Of a DNA stretch of 64,000 nucleotides, positions 54,643-64,000 are shown piece after piece. Positions within the stretch are counted from its first letter, which is position 1; every line of letters begins with the position of its first letter. Both the position numbers and the translations under genes were made by a program. The DNA comes from Symmetrospora coprosmae (taxonomy: Eukaryota > Basidiomycota > Cystobasidiomycetes > Symmetrosporaceae): positions 1-64,000 of the forward strand of contig VUYT01000032.1 of the NCBI GenBank assembly GCA_008802785.1, written 5' to 3'. The notes below the pieces were generated by a model. That model saw nothing but the letters and a program-made list of their open reading frames with translations, was not told where the DNA came from and made no database searches.

Positions 54643-56617
54643 TCATCCGAGCTTGCCAAAGCCAAAGCCAATTCTCTTGCCCTGCTGCTGCTGCGCCGCT
54701 AAACCGGCCCGGGGCCTGCCTGTCGGGAGCGGCATGCTCGATGCATTCCTTGCTGCCAGATCCTCCTCCTCCCCCTCATCCATATCCAACGCCTTCTTCC
54801 TGACTGTCTTGCCAAGCCCCAGGGACATACCTTGTGCGGTAGGCGCCTGCGCTCCCGAGCCCGTACCCGCCTGCTTCACCGATGATGAAGCGACAAAAGC
54901 CATCCCTTTCGGCGCTCTGTTCGTGTTATAAGAAGACGCGAACGTGGCGCGCGAAGAGGACGGCGCACCGAGCCTGTCTCGGCTCGGCAACATGCCAGTT
55001 TCGGGACGTTCACCTGGGGAGCGTCCGGCTTGCAAAGGGCTAGGCGGGACGGCCGGTCCACCGAGAAGGGGGTGCAAGCCTGCTGGCTGGCTGTCCGAAT
55101 CCCACCTACTCGCTCTTGCAGGCCCTTTCAACGTTGGCACTGGTGGAAGTTGGCCAGGCGCCGAGGAAGACTCTGGCTGCGGTGTGAGGGGTCCTCTGCT
55201 GGCAGCCCAAGTCGAGGCCAGCGACGACCCTGAGGTAAAGCGAGGCGCTGCCGAAGAGGCCGCTTCGGGTGGCGGAGGTGGTGGGGGTGGTAGGTCGCCT
55301 GCTGATGGAGGTGGTGGCGGAGGTGGGGCGTGATCCGCATCGACAGGCGGTGGCGGCGGCGGCGGGAGTTCTGATGTCTCAGGAGGAGGAGGTGGAGGCG
55401 CTGCTGTTTCCGGAGGCGGGGCACCAGCAACCTTGAAGAAGCCACCCCTTTTCTTCTCCGGCTGCGGCGTCACCGATCCAGGCTGCGCAGCAGCAGCCTG
55501 CGTCCCCTCCTTCGGCGCCAGCTTCGAGAAAGCCGTCGAAGCCATCCCTCCGGTTCCTGCACTCCCTCCAGCAGATTTTGCCATGCGCTCTAGCTCCTTC
55601 TGCTCCTGGCGCTTCTCGCGCTCGCGTCGCTTGTTTACCTCCTCGGCGCTGTTCTTGCTGCTCCGGCTCTGCATAGCCACCTCCTTTTTCCGCTTAGCGT
55701 GGTTGTGCCCGTACGAAAGGAGGTGCTCCTCCCATTGCGCGACATTCGCATAGCCCTTGGAGCAGATGTCGCAATAAAACTTGTCCAGAGTGGTCTGGAC
55801 GGCTGTGATCGTCTCGAGCTTGCTGGCGACCCTGGCCTGGAAGCGGAAGGCGGGCATCAGCGGCTGATAGCATGGCCGCGACGAGCAGGTTGTGCAAAGG
55901 GAGAAGGGGCGAGCGAAAGAGCGAGCGACTGACCTCGCGAGCCTGCCGCTGAGCCTCGGTTTCTTCGGCAATCTTCTGGCTGTCTAGCACTTTCGGCCGC
56001 TTCGTGATGGCGTCGTCCAGCATCCTAGTCTCGATGTTGGCCTTGCCGAGTCCTAGGCCGTCCATCTTGACGGGCAGCGGTATAGGATCTGTCCGGCCTG
56101 CGCGCGCATGGGTAGATCGCAGACCGGTTCAGCCGTAGCGAAACAAGACCCGCGAGGGAGAAGCTGCCCGATTCCCACCATTGCCTCTGGCTCCGAGCCC
56201 ACCGCCTGGCTGCCAGCCCATCAGGCGCAGCATCTTCATCCCGACATTGGTGTCATTCAGCGGCGTCAGAGACGTGATCTTCTCGGGCGTCACGTCCCTT
56301 TGGCGCCGTCCTGCTCCACCACCGCCGCCGCGAGCCCCGGCGCCGGGGTCCCTGGAAGGGTCATAGTCTGGCCTGCGCCCCCAGTCGTCATCTGCGAGGT
56401 CGTTCCAGCTACCTTCAGACGAGGAGGCGTCCGAGCTGTTGCCGCCGTCCGACGAGACGGAGCGTGATCGCGAGCGAGAGCGCTGAGCACGGAGGACGAG
56501 GGATGAGGGACGGAAAGTGCAGGCAGCCTTTGGACGGATGACGGTCTGCACACCAGCGTGCTGTGCTCAAGATACCTTCCTGGCTGCTCCCATCCGAGCG
56601 CGTGTGTCTACGTCCAT
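54643..56617 (-). CDS. G-patch plus C2H2 zinc-finger protein, GPATCH8-like
   Basis: An N-terminal exon MDVDTRARMGAARK splices to an RS-like stretch (RSRSRSRSVSSDGG). The G-patch reads NVGMKMLRLMGWQPGGGLGA, continuing after an intron into a PLPVKMDGLGLGKANIE-like end. After a helical linker (ITKRPKVLDSQKIAEETEAQ) an intron joins to ASKLETITAVQTTLDKFYCD, a C2H2 finger CDICSKGYANVAQWEEHLLS ending H. The Glu/Lys-rich helix RREREKRQEQKELERM and long Pro runs follow, then a C-terminal GFGFGKLG. The order G-patch, linker, single finger is that of GPATCH8-type proteins, which act with a DEAH helicase in splicing. Pro-rich segments suggest WW or profilin partners. Confidence 0.85.
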
Positions 56618-56809
56618 TGTGTGAGATGTGCGTGGCGAGAGGCGAAGGGCCACGACCAAAGCGACCTCGTCCAAGCATGCGAGATATACGGTCACAAATC
56701 CTCGTTTACACCGTACAGACTGCACTGTGAGTTTGCGCGCATGATCTACAGTACAGCACAGGCCAAGCCAGCATACGTCCGACCGAACGCCTACGGTCCG
56801 TAGGCACCA

Positions 56810-58684
56810 TCATACACCGACGGGTGCAATCATGCCGCTGCTCTGCTGGCCCTTCTTCTGGTTCGTCCTGAGCTGCACGTCGCCCGCTGTCGTGATGTAC
56901 CGCACCCATGGCAGGGCTTGGTAACCTGACTTTTCCTGGATCTTGAGGTACCGCACCTGAATTCCCGACACCGTGAAATAGGGAATCTCGAATTGCACCG
57001 TGATGGGCGCCCGCTTGTCGATCTCCTCGCCCTTGACACTCGGTAAACCAAACTGCGCGCGCATCAGGTAGTCGCGCCCACCGCCTAGTTGCTTGATCTT
57101 CCACACAAAGGCGGACTTTTCTGGAACGTAATGCACGGAACCGACCGCGGCCTGCGAATGTGGTCGGTACACAGGATGGAGGCAGCATGGTCAGCTCACG
57201 ACGTAAGTGCTGTCTCCTTGATCACAGGTCGAACCCACCCGGAAGCGCGGCGAATCTGCGTCCTCCGGAACTGGCACGTAGATCTCGACATTGTTTGCGG
57301 TCGACCGCCGCTTGAACTGCGCTTTCACCTTGACGACATACTCCATCCTGCTTCCGGAATGCGTCTCTATGCTCGCTTCCGCCCAGATGAGCGGCTTGAC
57401 TTGCGTGTTGAGGCGGTACGACATGAGCTCGAATTCGCCGTCTGGCGGGATGAAGCTGATTGTCCGGTCGTTCTCGAACCGCGACAGCCGCACACATTGG
57501 TGGAACTTGACGTCCTCCATCTCGATGGCCTTTCCGCGTGATGCTGCGGATAATTGGCGGCAGGCAGCGTGTCAGCCCGGCACGCGCGACGGCGACACGA
57601 GCGAGAAACTCACTCCGCCCTGTCGACTCGAACATGACCTTGTCATTCAAGCCCAGCCGCAGCTCGGGCATCCCGCTAAGGTAGCACTTCATCTTGACTG
57701 CTCCCAGAATCTCGCTCCGGACGACGCTGCCGTTCGAGTTGACGAGCAGGTTGACGCTCTCTACGACATCGAGGAAGACTTCATTCTTCCTGTACCGGAT
57801 CCCTTCTGAACGCCACGATACGGCATTGGTGACTGCCATCGGTGGGCGGGCCTGGCTCTCGAGCTTGTACGACTCCTGCGTGATGTACTCTTGCAGGATC
57901 TTCGACTCGGTCGTTTGCGGGTACCCGAAGTCCATCATCTCGTCCAGCAGCTCGTACACAATGACAAAGTTATCGCGTATTGACTCCTCCTCGAGCTCTT
58001 TGAAGTACTCTGTGAGGACCTGTTCGGAGGTAGCGCCAGTAGTGCAGTCGTCAACCCACACTGCAGGCGAGCAAGCGGGCGCGCGGCGTGTGATCCGCGA
58101 CCCACATCTGCTAGCTTGTGGAGGAAGGTGAGGATCTCGATGGCGTTCGTGTTCTTCTTGGAGAGTGCGAGGACTACGGGGATAAGCGCATGTATGCCAG
58201 GTACGGACGGAACGTGGTGCGAGGTGAGCTTGCGTCGTCTGGCAGCCGAAGCGCGAAGGAGGAATGCGCGGGTCACGGCTCGCTTACGGTATAGGTTGTT
58301 GTAGCGGATGTACATGTAGTTGATGCCGGCATTAGTGAAGCATGGTGTGATGGTCTGCCCTTCCTCCTCCTGCTCTAAGAGCAGCGGTAGGAACCGCTCG
58401 ACGGTGCTGCTGGGGATGTCGTCGCGGTCTGCAGAAGGGCAGCGCGCGGGCGTGTGAGAAAGCGGACCGCGTCATCGTTAGTACCATATCTAGCAGCGGC
58501 TGTAGTTGTGCGCTGTAGCTGGGTATGGTAGCGGCTCACAGCTCCGTTGAATGAGGGACTGGCCGGTGGATGCAAGCGTGCGCCCGAGCGAGATGCCTCA
58601 ATCAGCCCGACTGCAGCTACTTAGCTAGCTGCGATGGGCACACACCTTGCCCTTGAGGTCGAGGATGGCCACGAGCGAGGTCAT
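56810..58684 (-). CDS. APM1: AP-1 clathrin adaptor mu subunit
   Basis: Mu1 of the AP-1 complex sorts cargo between trans-Golgi and endosomes. The longin-like N-terminus is MTSLVAILDLKGK, then a 19-nt exon (58540-58558) SLIQRS, then YRDDIPSSTVERFLPLLLEQ. It continues EYFKELEEESIRDNFVIVYE, LLDEMMDFGYPQTTESKILQ, and the mu homology domain: RRKNEV-like RYRKNEVFLDVVESVNLLVN, DVKFHQCVRLSRFENDRTIS, QFKRRSTANNVEIYVPVPED, YFTVSGIQVRYLKIQEKSGY, with LPWVRYITTAGDVQLRTNQK near the end. The YxxPhi-binding WVRY and the cargo pocket residues are retained. Stop at 56810-56812. Confidence 0.96.
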
Positions 58685-59044
58685 GGCTGGGCTGGAGAGG
58701 GCTGTTCGAAGTGCGGATGGGCGACTGGGTGGGACGGAGCGAACAGTCAGTCGCGCGCTCGTCGCCCTTCTCGGCTGCAGCGGCCGCTCAGGCACATGTG
58801 TCCGGTGCAGCGTTTCGCCTCCTTCGCACAAGCACAACAGCATCGACAGAGCTGCATGAGGAACGAATGTCACGAGCGGCACGACTTGCATGGCTAGCCG
58901 AATACGGCTCGTCAAAAGTCGGTGGGTGCAGCTGCTCGGACGCCTGACGCTAAATTAACATGTCTTGCCTACTGAGACAACAACATCGGCTTACGCGAAG
59001 TCTACCCCTAGGGACAGGCCAACATTGGCTCTCTCAAAGCCCCG
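58685..59044. other. intergenic, PPR-like gene 3' to APM1 5'
   Basis: Tandem minus-strand spacer. No coding signal seen. Confidence 0.45.
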
Positions 59045-61882
59045 TCACCCTCGCGGCGTGGTCGACTCTTGCGTCTCGCCCGACTCCTGCTGCTGTAATA
59101 CTGTTACCCCAGCCCGCCTACCGCCAATGGCCTGCATGTTCTCCATGCTCTTGAGAATCGCAAGCGCGTTGTCCGTCTTCGCGTTCTCGCCCCAGCGGTA
59201 CAGGCGCGCCCCGGACGGCGTCCGCGCAGAGTACAGCTTCTGCCGGTACGCCAGCGCCGCATCGACACGTCTGCTGTTGCACAGCCCGCGAATGACCGTG
59301 GTATACGAGACAATGCCGGGAGGGGAGAATGCGAAGTCGTCAAAGATGCTGCTGCGTTGTCGAAGCGGAGCGGGCGGCGCTGAGCTCGGTGTGAAGAACG
59401 CCTCGAAGGGTTGCTCCGATTCTTCCACATCTCCGCGTTCCTGCACGCTCTTCGCCTCGCGCGCAGATTCACGCGCAGCGTCGTCCATCCTGCTCAGGAT
59501 GGCTTCAACCATCCTCTCGTTACCGACATTCGCAAATCCTCCCAGCACTGCGTCCCAGTTGTGCGCACTCGGCATGACGCCTCTGCTGCGCATGTCCGTC
59601 AAGACCTGGAACGCGCGCTCGGGCATGTCGAGCTTGGCGAAACGGTCGATGAAGATTTGGTACGAGACTTGGTCCGGAAGCATGGCAACCGGCCGCGTGA
59701 TGCCTGTGCTGCTCTCCAAAGCTTGGTAGTCGTAAGTGACGCGTAGGAATGAGTTGTATGTCGCTTGCAGGTTGGCCGAGGACGGATCGAGGAGGAGCCA
59801 CGCTCGGATCGCGAGGGTGAGCGTGTGCGAGGAGGCCCATGACTTGGGCCGCTGGAGATTCCGCAGATGTAGGGGCTTGTCGCTGTTCATCTCCTCGTCC
59901 ATGATCGCGGACCCAGCCAGAGACGACGGGAAGTTCGCCTGTAGATACGCCGTGATCGGCTCCGGGAGCCCGACAGTGCTGAATACGCTCGAAAAGAGGT
60001 GGAGCACCCTTCGTGCGTGCTTTCCGGGACCCACCGGCCCTAGCCGCAGCAGCGCGAGCATGCGCGCGGTTGCCCAGAGCGAGCGCAGCCGCTCGTTTGG
60101 CAGTCCTTCGAGCCACGCACCCAGCTGTTTCGCTGGCCGCAGATTCCTGCTCGTGCGGCAGTCATCGATGAACCGGGACAGCTCGCTCGCGTTTGGCATC
60201 TGCCCTTCGGCCACCTGGTGCTGGAGTCTGCGCGCGTGCAGCTCCACCTGGGAGAACGGCATCTGGCGCTCGAACATCCTGTACAGGTGCCCTGTCCGCT
60301 CTTTGTGGCAGAGCGTCCGGAAGTCGGCTAGCTGCCGCCTGGTGGGCCGCCTTCCCCGCTGCACGTTGGCGACGAGCGCGTTGTATCGGACTCGGCTACT
60401 GGCAGCGCTCGGTCCCAAGCGCAGCATCGGCCCGGAGGACAACGGGCCCGCTACACGTGAGCGCACGGACCGGCCTGCTGTCCGCATGCCAGGAGAAGCG
60501 TGGGACCTGTGGCGGCCAGCCAGTCTGGGCCGGCGGCCTGCGGTTGTCCGCCCACCTGCTTTGACGTTCTTTGATGCGCTCGCAGTGGCGTCCGGGTAGT
60601 CAAGCTTGGCCAAAGCGGCAATCTCGCGGGCAAGCTGGGGATGCGTGCTGTGCCGAGTGACCTCCTGCAGCAGGAGTTCATACGTGTACTCCTCGATGAC
60701 GGGTGGCAATGCAGAGCTCTCCCCCTCTGTCCCATCGACAGAACCGCTCTGTTCGGTATGCGGATCTTGCAGAATCCGCTGTGTCTGGCTTGCACGTACG
60801 TCACGCAGGAGGTTGAGCGAGTCGACGTAGCGCGACGCGAGGCATTGCGCACGTATGAGGATGTTTGCGGCCGTCCCGAGGAACTGTTCGAGATGCACGC
60901 GACGTCTCTCCGGCTCGTGGGCGTACGCTTCCCTTGCGCGGCTCGTGTATTCATCCCAGAAGACGCTGAGGCGCTCGTATGTCGAGTAGCGGGCGATGTG
61001 CGCAAGGGTGCGCCTGCGCCAGTCGCTGTGCGCAAAGCCTTTTGCCGCGCAGATCAGGGCAAAGGTGCAGAGCGTATTGATGTCGTGCGGGCGCGTCTGG
61101 AGCAGGGCGAGCTCGAGGACGCGCACCGTGCTCTTCCACCGCAGGCGGCGCGGCTGGTAGCTGAGCGGCGCAGTGTCGAGCGACGGAGCCTCGCGGAACC
61201 ATGCGAGCGCACTGTCGAGATCGCCGCCTTTGACGCACTGGTACATGTCGCTGTAGATGCCTGCTCGCCTGCCCTCGCTGCTCGTCGCCGTTGGCAGGAT
61301 GTCGGCGCGGGCATGGGTGGAGTCTGCTACTGCGAGAGCGGGTCCCGAGGATGAGGAGACCCCACTCCGTACTTCGTGTGAAGCTGTACTGCTTCTGCTG
61401 CTGCTGGGTCCGGCGTAGCTGTACTCGTCTGTGATTTCCTCCATGAAATCCGCCTGCCCTGCGGATGAGCATGCTGCGCCAGCCTGGCCAGTGATATTCA
61501 AGGAGGCAGTTCCTGCTGCACCGCCAGAATCGGCACTGGAAGACCCTTGCTGAGCCTCGTAGCTGTAGCCTGGCAAGGGTCTGTCGAAATCGCGAGCAGC
61601 TGCGCTGTCGACTCTTGGGTAGGTCGAGGCGAACCGCGCCGAGATGGCAAACAGGTTGAGCGACTTTTTGGCTGTTTTGGGTGCGTCGTGGTTCATGGAG
61701 GTGTGTGCATGGATGGCGCTGCTGCTGCTGCTGTTATTGCCATGGCGTGGTGGAGGTTGCGCTTGTGCCTGCCTGCTGATGCTGCTCCGGGCGGATGCAG
61801 CAGCGGCAGCAGCAGCAGCGAGTGCCAGCAGCTCGCGGGGCGGCAGAGGAGGGGCGAGGTGCTGGAGAGTGAGCGAGGCCAT
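59045..61882 (-). CDS. mitochondrial PPR-like protein, intronless
   Basis: One uninterrupted frame of 945 codons from MASLTLQHLAPPLPPREL at 61882; the frame stays open upstream but has no ATG there. The first 60 residues are Ala/Arg/Ser-rich with RSSISRQ, consistent with mitochondrial import. A Ser-rich low-complexity zone follows. Helical repeats are spread through the rest, e.g. QCVKGGDLDSALAWFREAPS and, most clearly, YQIFIDRFAKLDMPERAFQV with LTDMRSRGVMPSAHNWDAVL and SYTTVIRGLCNSRRVDAALA, which match the 35-residue pentatricopeptide pattern. Fungal PPR proteins bind mitochondrial transcripts. The absence of introns stands out, because almost every neighbour has many. No orthologue is recognised. 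Confidence 0.78.
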   Translation of the reverse strand: MASLTLQHLAPPLPPRELLALAAAAAAAASARSSISRQAQAQPPPRHGNNSSSSSAIHAHTSMNHDAPKTAKKSLNLFAISARFASTYPRVDSAAARDFDRPLPGYSYEAQQGSSSADSGGAAGTASLNITGQAGAACSSAGQADFMEEITDEYSYAGPSSSRSSTASHEVRSGVSSSSGPALAVADSTHARADILPTATSSEGRRAGIYSDMYQCVKGGDLDSALAWFREAPSLDTAPLSYQPRRLRWKSTVRVLELALLQTRPHDINTLCTFALICAAKGFAHSDWRRRTLAHIARYSTYERLSVFWDEYTSRAREAYAHEPERRRVHLEQFLGTAANILIRAQCLASRYVDSLNLLRDVRASQTQRILQDPHTEQSGSVDGTEGESSALPPVIEEYTYELLLQEVTRHSTHPQLAREIAALAKLDYPDATASASKNVKAGGRTTAGRRPRLAGRHRSHASPGMRTAGRSVRSRVAGPLSSGPMLRLGPSAASSRVRYNALVANVQRGRRPTRRQLADFRTLCHKERTGHLYRMFERQMPFSQVELHARRLQHQVAEGQMPNASELSRFIDDCRTSRNLRPAKQLGAWLEGLPNERLRSLWATARMLALLRLGPVGPGKHARRVLHLFSSVFSTVGLPEPITAYLQANFPSSLAGSAIMDEEMNSDKPLHLRNLQRPKSWASSHTLTLAIRAWLLLDPSSANLQATYNSFLRVTYDYQALESSTGITRPVAMLPDQVSYQIFIDRFAKLDMPERAFQVLTDMRSRGVMPSAHNWDAVLGGFANVGNERMVEAILSRMDDAARESAREAKSVQERGDVEESEQPFEAFFTPSSAPPAPLRQRSSIFDDFAFSPPGIVSYTTVIRGLCNSRRVDAALAYRQKLYSARTPSGARLYRWGENAKTDNALAILKSMENMQAIGGRRAGVTVLQQQESGETQESTTPRG

Positions 61883-62485
61883 GCATTGGGATGATCTGAG
61901 GATGTGTGCGTGCGTGCAAGTCACAGCTGCCTGTTCCGCAATGAGAGTGGTTGAAGCGAGTGAAGCGAGCCTCGGAGAAGAAGAAGACGCGCCCTCGCCC
62001 TTTTGCGGTTCCTGGCGGTGCCTGCCCGCCTGCTTCGCTGCTTGCTCCTCCTGCTGCTGCGGGTCTGTCTGTCTGTCTGTCGCGCTCGCCAAACTCACCG
62101 CATTGCATCAATTCAGCAGTTTGCGTACCCACCATTAAGCGGGAGCAGCATTGCGTGGCAGCAGCAGGAGCACAGACTTGCAGGAGAGAGATCCCACCTG
62201 GCCAGGCTCACCTCACAGAGGGGAAAAGCAACGGCAGCGCCACGCAGCAGGGCGCAAACAAGCACGGACACACAGACGCAGCGAACACCGCTCGACGACC
62301 AGCAGGCACAGACACAAGGATACCTAGTGCACGCGGTGTCGCTTCTTGCGTCAACGCTCAGTATCTCGTTCGCACCAGTCCCTGCCTGCCATTCAACTCC
62401 GAGCTTGCACAGCTTCGCCCGCAGGCACGAACGCGCAGATCCTCCAGCTCTCATCCCGTCGACCTAGAGCAACGACAACACCGCC
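61883..62485. other. divergent promoter with CTGT repeats
   Basis: Between the PPR-like and Q-rich genes. A CTGT run (about 62065-62080) is the main feature. Both flanking leaders are rich in short simple repeats. Confidence 0.5.
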
Positions 62486-63910
62486 ATGAGCGCGTCGTAC
62501 GTGCTGTACACGTCGCCCAACCACCCACCGGTGCCGGATCACCTCCCTGCTCTCGTGAGTCGGCCTTGTCGAGGCTCGAGCTGCGTGTTTACCTATCCTT
62601 GGCCCCTTTTCCCTTTTTGGGCCTCGAGGAGGGTTCCACGAAGGAAGGGCACAGAGCAGGAGATGCTGATGCTGATGCTGATGCTGATGCTGCTGATGTC
62701 CTTGCGCGCATGCTTGACAGATTGTCACTCCGTACGGCAAGCCCGAGCAGATCCTGTACACCTACCTGGTGAGTGTGTCACGGCTCGTGCACCCCAAGTT
62801 GCGGGCGCGCCCACTGCAAGCGACACAGAGCGGCATCTGACACGCATATATGCACCCCTGCTCTCCAGCACACCAACTACAACAGAGAGAACTACCTCCT
62901 CACCCCATCACCTCAGGGCGATCTCTGCGTGGCAAAGCTCTTTCCCCCACCTGCCGCGCCTCTCAGGCCAAGCGGAGGCAAGAGCGTCTCGGAGAGCGGC
63001 CATGGAGGACAGCCGGGGTCTTCGCTGCGCACAGTCAAGTGTGAAGCGTCAAGGAACTTCAAGTGGTCCATCACAAATTCGGGTGTCCTGACGTGAGCGA
63101 CTGCCAGATTCTCAGCTGGGCAGCGCCTTCAGTCCGCTTCGCTGACCCAGCCGCTCTTGTTCGCAACAGGCCGACATACAAGTGCACGCTACCATCAGAC
63201 GAAGATGGAGGGCTGGCAGACGAGCAGCCGCTTTTTCAAATCTCGAAAACGAACCCGTCCAGTCCATTCTGGACGCTGTGGTACTATGCCTACGCGGGAC
63301 GTAAGTGCCACGGCCTGGCTCGTCTCCTTGCTGCTGACGACACAGAGCTCACACTGTCGCACTGTTCATCAGACCTCATCCCGCCCCGCCGCATCCAGTT
63401 CGGACACATCAGCAAAAGCATCACGCCCGAGGGCAAGCCCATCACGGGCGGCGGGACGCGCGTGACCATCACGGGCAAGACGGACGAGGAGAAGGCGGTA
63501 TGGAAGACGCTGGGTGAAGGAAACGAGGATATGGTCGAGTGGGCGGTGATATGCGCGGCGCTGCACGCTCTTGACGATGAGATTGTGAAAGCGGCAGAGG
63601 CGGCTGGCATCAGGATCGGCGTCATGCCCGGCTCACAGCAAAAGGGCGGCCCGCTGAATGCATCAACCCCGCCCATGCCCCACAACATGCCTAGGCCGCA
63701 GCTGCACCCGACTGGACAGGCTGGCCCAAGCCACAACCAGCAGGTCCAGCCGGCGAGAGGACCGCCCGTCATTCCGAACTCGCGCGGCCCTCAGTCGCAG
63801 CAGCAGCAGCCAAGGGGACCACCTCCGCAGCAAGGTAGCGATCCTAGGATGCAGCGAGATCCTCGCATGATACAGCAGCAGCAGCAGCAGCAGCAGCAGC
63901 CGCCGCCCCC

Positions 63911-63942
<32 letters not shown>

Positions 63943-64000
63943 GTCCGCCTCAGCAACCGCCACAGCAATTCCAGCAGCCGCAGCCGATGCAGGGCGGAGG
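62486..64000 (+). CDS. conserved unknown protein with Gln/Pro-rich tail (truncated by window end)
   Basis: The start MSASYVLYTSPNHPPVPDHL splices to IVTPYGKPEQILYTYL, then HTNYNRENYLLTPSPQGDLC, FKWSITNSGVLT, PTYKCTLPSDEDGGLADEQP with LFQISKTNPSSPFWTLWYYA, and the last visible exon LIPPRRIQFGHISKSITPEG. That exon also holds a helical block (MVEWAVICAALHALDDEIVK) and a Gln/Pro-rich tail that runs off the window. The block FQISK.NP..PFWTLWYYAY.G..IPP.R..FG appears in many uncharacterised fungal proteins as far as I recall, but no function is known to me. The first intron contains a (GATGCT)n run at 62661-62690. The tail suggests a nuclear or RNA-granule scaffold, by composition only. Confidence 0.75.
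62661..62698. repeat. (GATGCT)n hexamer repeat in an intron
   Basis: Five or so tandem GATGCT units with a shorter imperfect end, within intron 1 of the last gene. Confidence 0.85.

Noticed and set aside
1-64000. tRNA, rRNA, CRISPR, transposon or virus-like sequence
   Set aside because: I found no TpsiC-box plus cloverleaf, no spaced direct repeat array, no transposase or reverse transcriptase motifs and no terminal repeats. A computed scan could still find small RNAs.

Overview
The window is nuclear DNA of a fungus, almost certainly a basidiomycete. Genes are GC-rich and broken by many short introns (GTGAGT/GTGCGT donors, CTGAC-like branch sites, CAG/TAG acceptors). Intergenic spaces are short and strands alternate. 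Genes such as Elongin C, an SR splicing factor, a CPL1-like secreted protein and a GH105-type hydrolase fit a basidiomycete. A yeast-like lineage such as Ustilaginomycotina or Microbotryomycetes is plausible but not proven from this window. I saw no transposon, virus-like element, CRISPR array or tRNA.

Layout. 0-15.8 kb: end of an unknown gene, an uncertain minus-strand gene, a NIPA magnesium transporter, MMS19, a Ubc7-type E2, a membrane-anchored metallophosphatase, TFB5 of TFIIH, a PAC1-like protein, a protein methyltransferase and a mitochondrial TPR protein. 16.8-30.7 kb: a secreted GH105-type hydrolase, an acyl-CoA thioesterase, a DHDPS-family aldolase, APC13, an SRSF1-like SR protein, the decapping factor DCP1, COX19 and RBX1. 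30.9-46 kb: RNase P subunit RPP1 (holding the only N gap), copper ATPase CCC2, RPL24, XPF/RAD1, acyl-protein thioesterase and YIF1. 46-64 kb: a glutathione transferase, eIF1A, an SP-rich unknown, a CPL1-like secreted protein, Elongin C, a GPATCH8-like protein, AP-1 mu, a mitochondrial PPR-like protein and a truncated unknown.

The content is overwhelmingly housekeeping: ubiquitin ligase parts (UBC7, APC13, RBX1, ELC1), repair and TFIIH (MMS19, TFB5, XPF), RNA processing (DCP1, SR, RPP1), trafficking (YIF1, APM1, APT1) and mitochondria (COX19, PPR, TPR). I see no biosynthetic cluster or defence island. The least ordinary features are the gene architecture and the assembly. Reconstructing splice sites against conserved families shows coding micro-exons of 12-28 nt in at least seven genes and an initiator exon that contributes only the ATG. 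The SR gene has a 505-bp intron cutting its SWQDLKD signature. The N gap is framed by two duplications of exactly 77 bp, which mark it as an assembly artefact lying inside an RPP1 intron, so the gene itself is probably whole.

Exon boundaries were read by eye from splice signals, reading frame and remembered family sequences. Ends given as start/stop codons are firm where the family is well conserved; UTRs were not mapped.
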